Source: Acidobacteriota bacterium
GTDB taxonomy: Bacteria; Acidobacteriota; Terriglobia; Acidiferrales; UBA7541
Direction of reading: 5' to 3'
Length of the DNA: 41,279 nucleotides
Assembly (NCBI GenBank): GCA_003223315.1
Contig: QHYR01000089.1
Location: 1-41,279 of the forward strand
Of this stretch, positions 40,658 to 41,279 are shown one piece after another. Below the pieces are notes generated by a model that made no database searches, had not been told where the DNA came from, and was given only the letters and a program-made list of their open reading frames with translations. Numbering within the stretch: the first letter of the stretch is position 1; the number at the start of each line of letters is the position of its first letter. The translations under genes and the position numbers were made by a program.

Positions 40658-41279
40658 ATGAAGACCACGGCGGTATTCGTTTTCTTGTTCGCCTGCACCC
40701 CCATCGGGGTTCAGGCCCAGACCGCTGTTCAGCAGCGAGCCGCTCGAACTGCTCCAACCGCCAGTGCGATCCCCGCTCCTGGTCAATTCCCACCCTACAA
40801 GGCGCCCCATATGGCGGATGGCAAACCCGACCTGAATGGAATCTGGCAGGCGTTTGTCGCGGCCGACATAGATGTTCAGGACCATGATGCGCAGGCGGGA
40901 CCTCATCCGGAGATCATGGGAGCTTACGGAGCGTGGCCGGGAGGACAAGGGATTGTGGAGGGCGGTGAAATACCGTACAAGCCCGAAGCCTTGGCGCAAA
41001 AGAAGGCCAACGCCGAGAAGCGCATGGTCGTAAACATCACCAGCGATCCTCATCGGCATGACACGGGCGACCCGGAACTCAAATGTTATCGGCCGGGCAT
41101 TCCGCGCGCCAACTATCTGCCTTTCCCATTTCAGATAATTCAGGGTACAGACAACATCATCATCGTGTATGAGTTTGGGCGCGTGCTGCGCACGATCTAC
41201 ATGAAGGAAAATGATCCAGAGGCCCCCAAGGAAGCTCCCGCCGACAGCTGGTTGGGATGGTCACGCGGACATTTTGAAG
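40658..41279 (+). CDS. Secreted protein of the GHxxGDTLVxDS unknown family (copy 4, cut by window end)
   Basis: ATG 40658 opens a frame that runs off the window. A signal peptide (VFVFLFACTPIGVQAQ) is followed by a variable linker, then MADGKPDLNGIWQAF, QDHDAQAGPHPEIM, GQGIVEGGEIPYKPEAL and FPFQIIQGTDNIIIVYEF. The last visible part is ADSWLGWSRGHFE. It is the nearest paralogue of copy 2, and differs mainly in the signal peptide, the linker and the part after residue 140. The core motif is not complete here, because the window ends at GHFE. Confidence 0.82.
   Translation, partial: MKTTAVFVFLFACTPIGVQAQTAVQQRAARTAPTASAIPAPGQFPPYKAPHMADGKPDLNGIWQAFVAADIDVQDHDAQAGPHPEIMGAYGAWPGGQGIVEGGEIPYKPEALAQKKANAEKRMVVNITSDPHRHDTGDPELKCYRPGIPRANYLPFPFQIIQGTDNIIIVYEFGRVLRTIYMKENDPEAPKEAPADSWLGWSRGHFE
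40860..40989 (+). repeat. 130-bp identical block, copy B (pair of 37661-37790)
   Basis: See copy A. The flanking bases differ (A to G just before it, G to C just after it), so the identical stretch has sharp edges. Confidence 0.85.

Noticed and set aside
1-41279. CRISPR array, tRNA, rRNA or IS element
   Set aside because: I saw no regular repeat-spacer pattern, no cloverleaf-like segment with flanking conserved arms, no rRNA sequence and no transposase or terminal inverted repeats.

Overview
The window looks like a chromosomal piece of a soil-type Acidobacteriota bacterium, possibly a metagenome contig. This is an inference. It rests on the many secreted cytochrome c / copper-monooxygenase proteins and the lineage-typical unknown secreted families, on PQQ synthesis next to a quinohemoprotein, and on moderately high GC. 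No rRNA, tRNA or CRISPR array was seen.

Region 1 (1-12.75 kb, all + strand) is a surface-glycan locus. It starts with the end of an initiating sugar phosphotransferase and includes a membrane-bound CapD/PglF-like dehydratase, a DegT aminotransferase, a NeuD/PglD-like acyltransferase, a WecB epimerase and a PagL-like lipid A deacylase. Inside it sits a small self-contained acyl pathway: AcpS, an acyl carrier protein, two KAS III enzymes, a FabG-like reductase, a Rieske oxygenase and an LpxO/AspH-like hydroxylase that carries a frameshift. Together they could build an unusual acyl group and place it on an amino sugar.

Region 2 (12.8-16.76 kb) is a gene graveyard. An intact PqqD-like protein is followed by a broken lasso-type B2 protease gene and the first 41 codons of an asparagine-synthetase-like gene. 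The latter is cut off by a degraded minus-strand element containing HNH nuclease, RecB-like nuclease and annealase-like genes, with a small ribbon-helix-helix gene at its far edge.

Region 3 (16.76-27.6 kb) encodes periplasmic redox proteins. It holds three paralogues of a cytochrome c fused to a PHM/DBH-type copper monooxygenase. One is intact, one has kept heme but lost copper ligands, and one has kept copper ligands but lost the heme motif through an internal deletion. Two of them are followed directly by the same type of secreted partner protein. A Tat-exported flavoprotein and a CusF-like copper protein lie alongside.

Region 4 (27.67-30.9 kb) is a complete minus-strand pqqABCDE operon, including a 25-residue pqqA. 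A divergent MFS exporter follows.

Region 5 (32.2-41.3 kb) holds an FHA/zinc-ribbon protein, a secreted alpha/beta hydrolase, a secreted AHL-lactonase-like enzyme and a PQQ- and heme-binding dehydrogenase that could use the PQQ made next door. It also has a UlaG-like metallo-hydrolase with a degenerate metal site, and members of a secreted family of unknown function. Two of these members share a 130-bp identical block.
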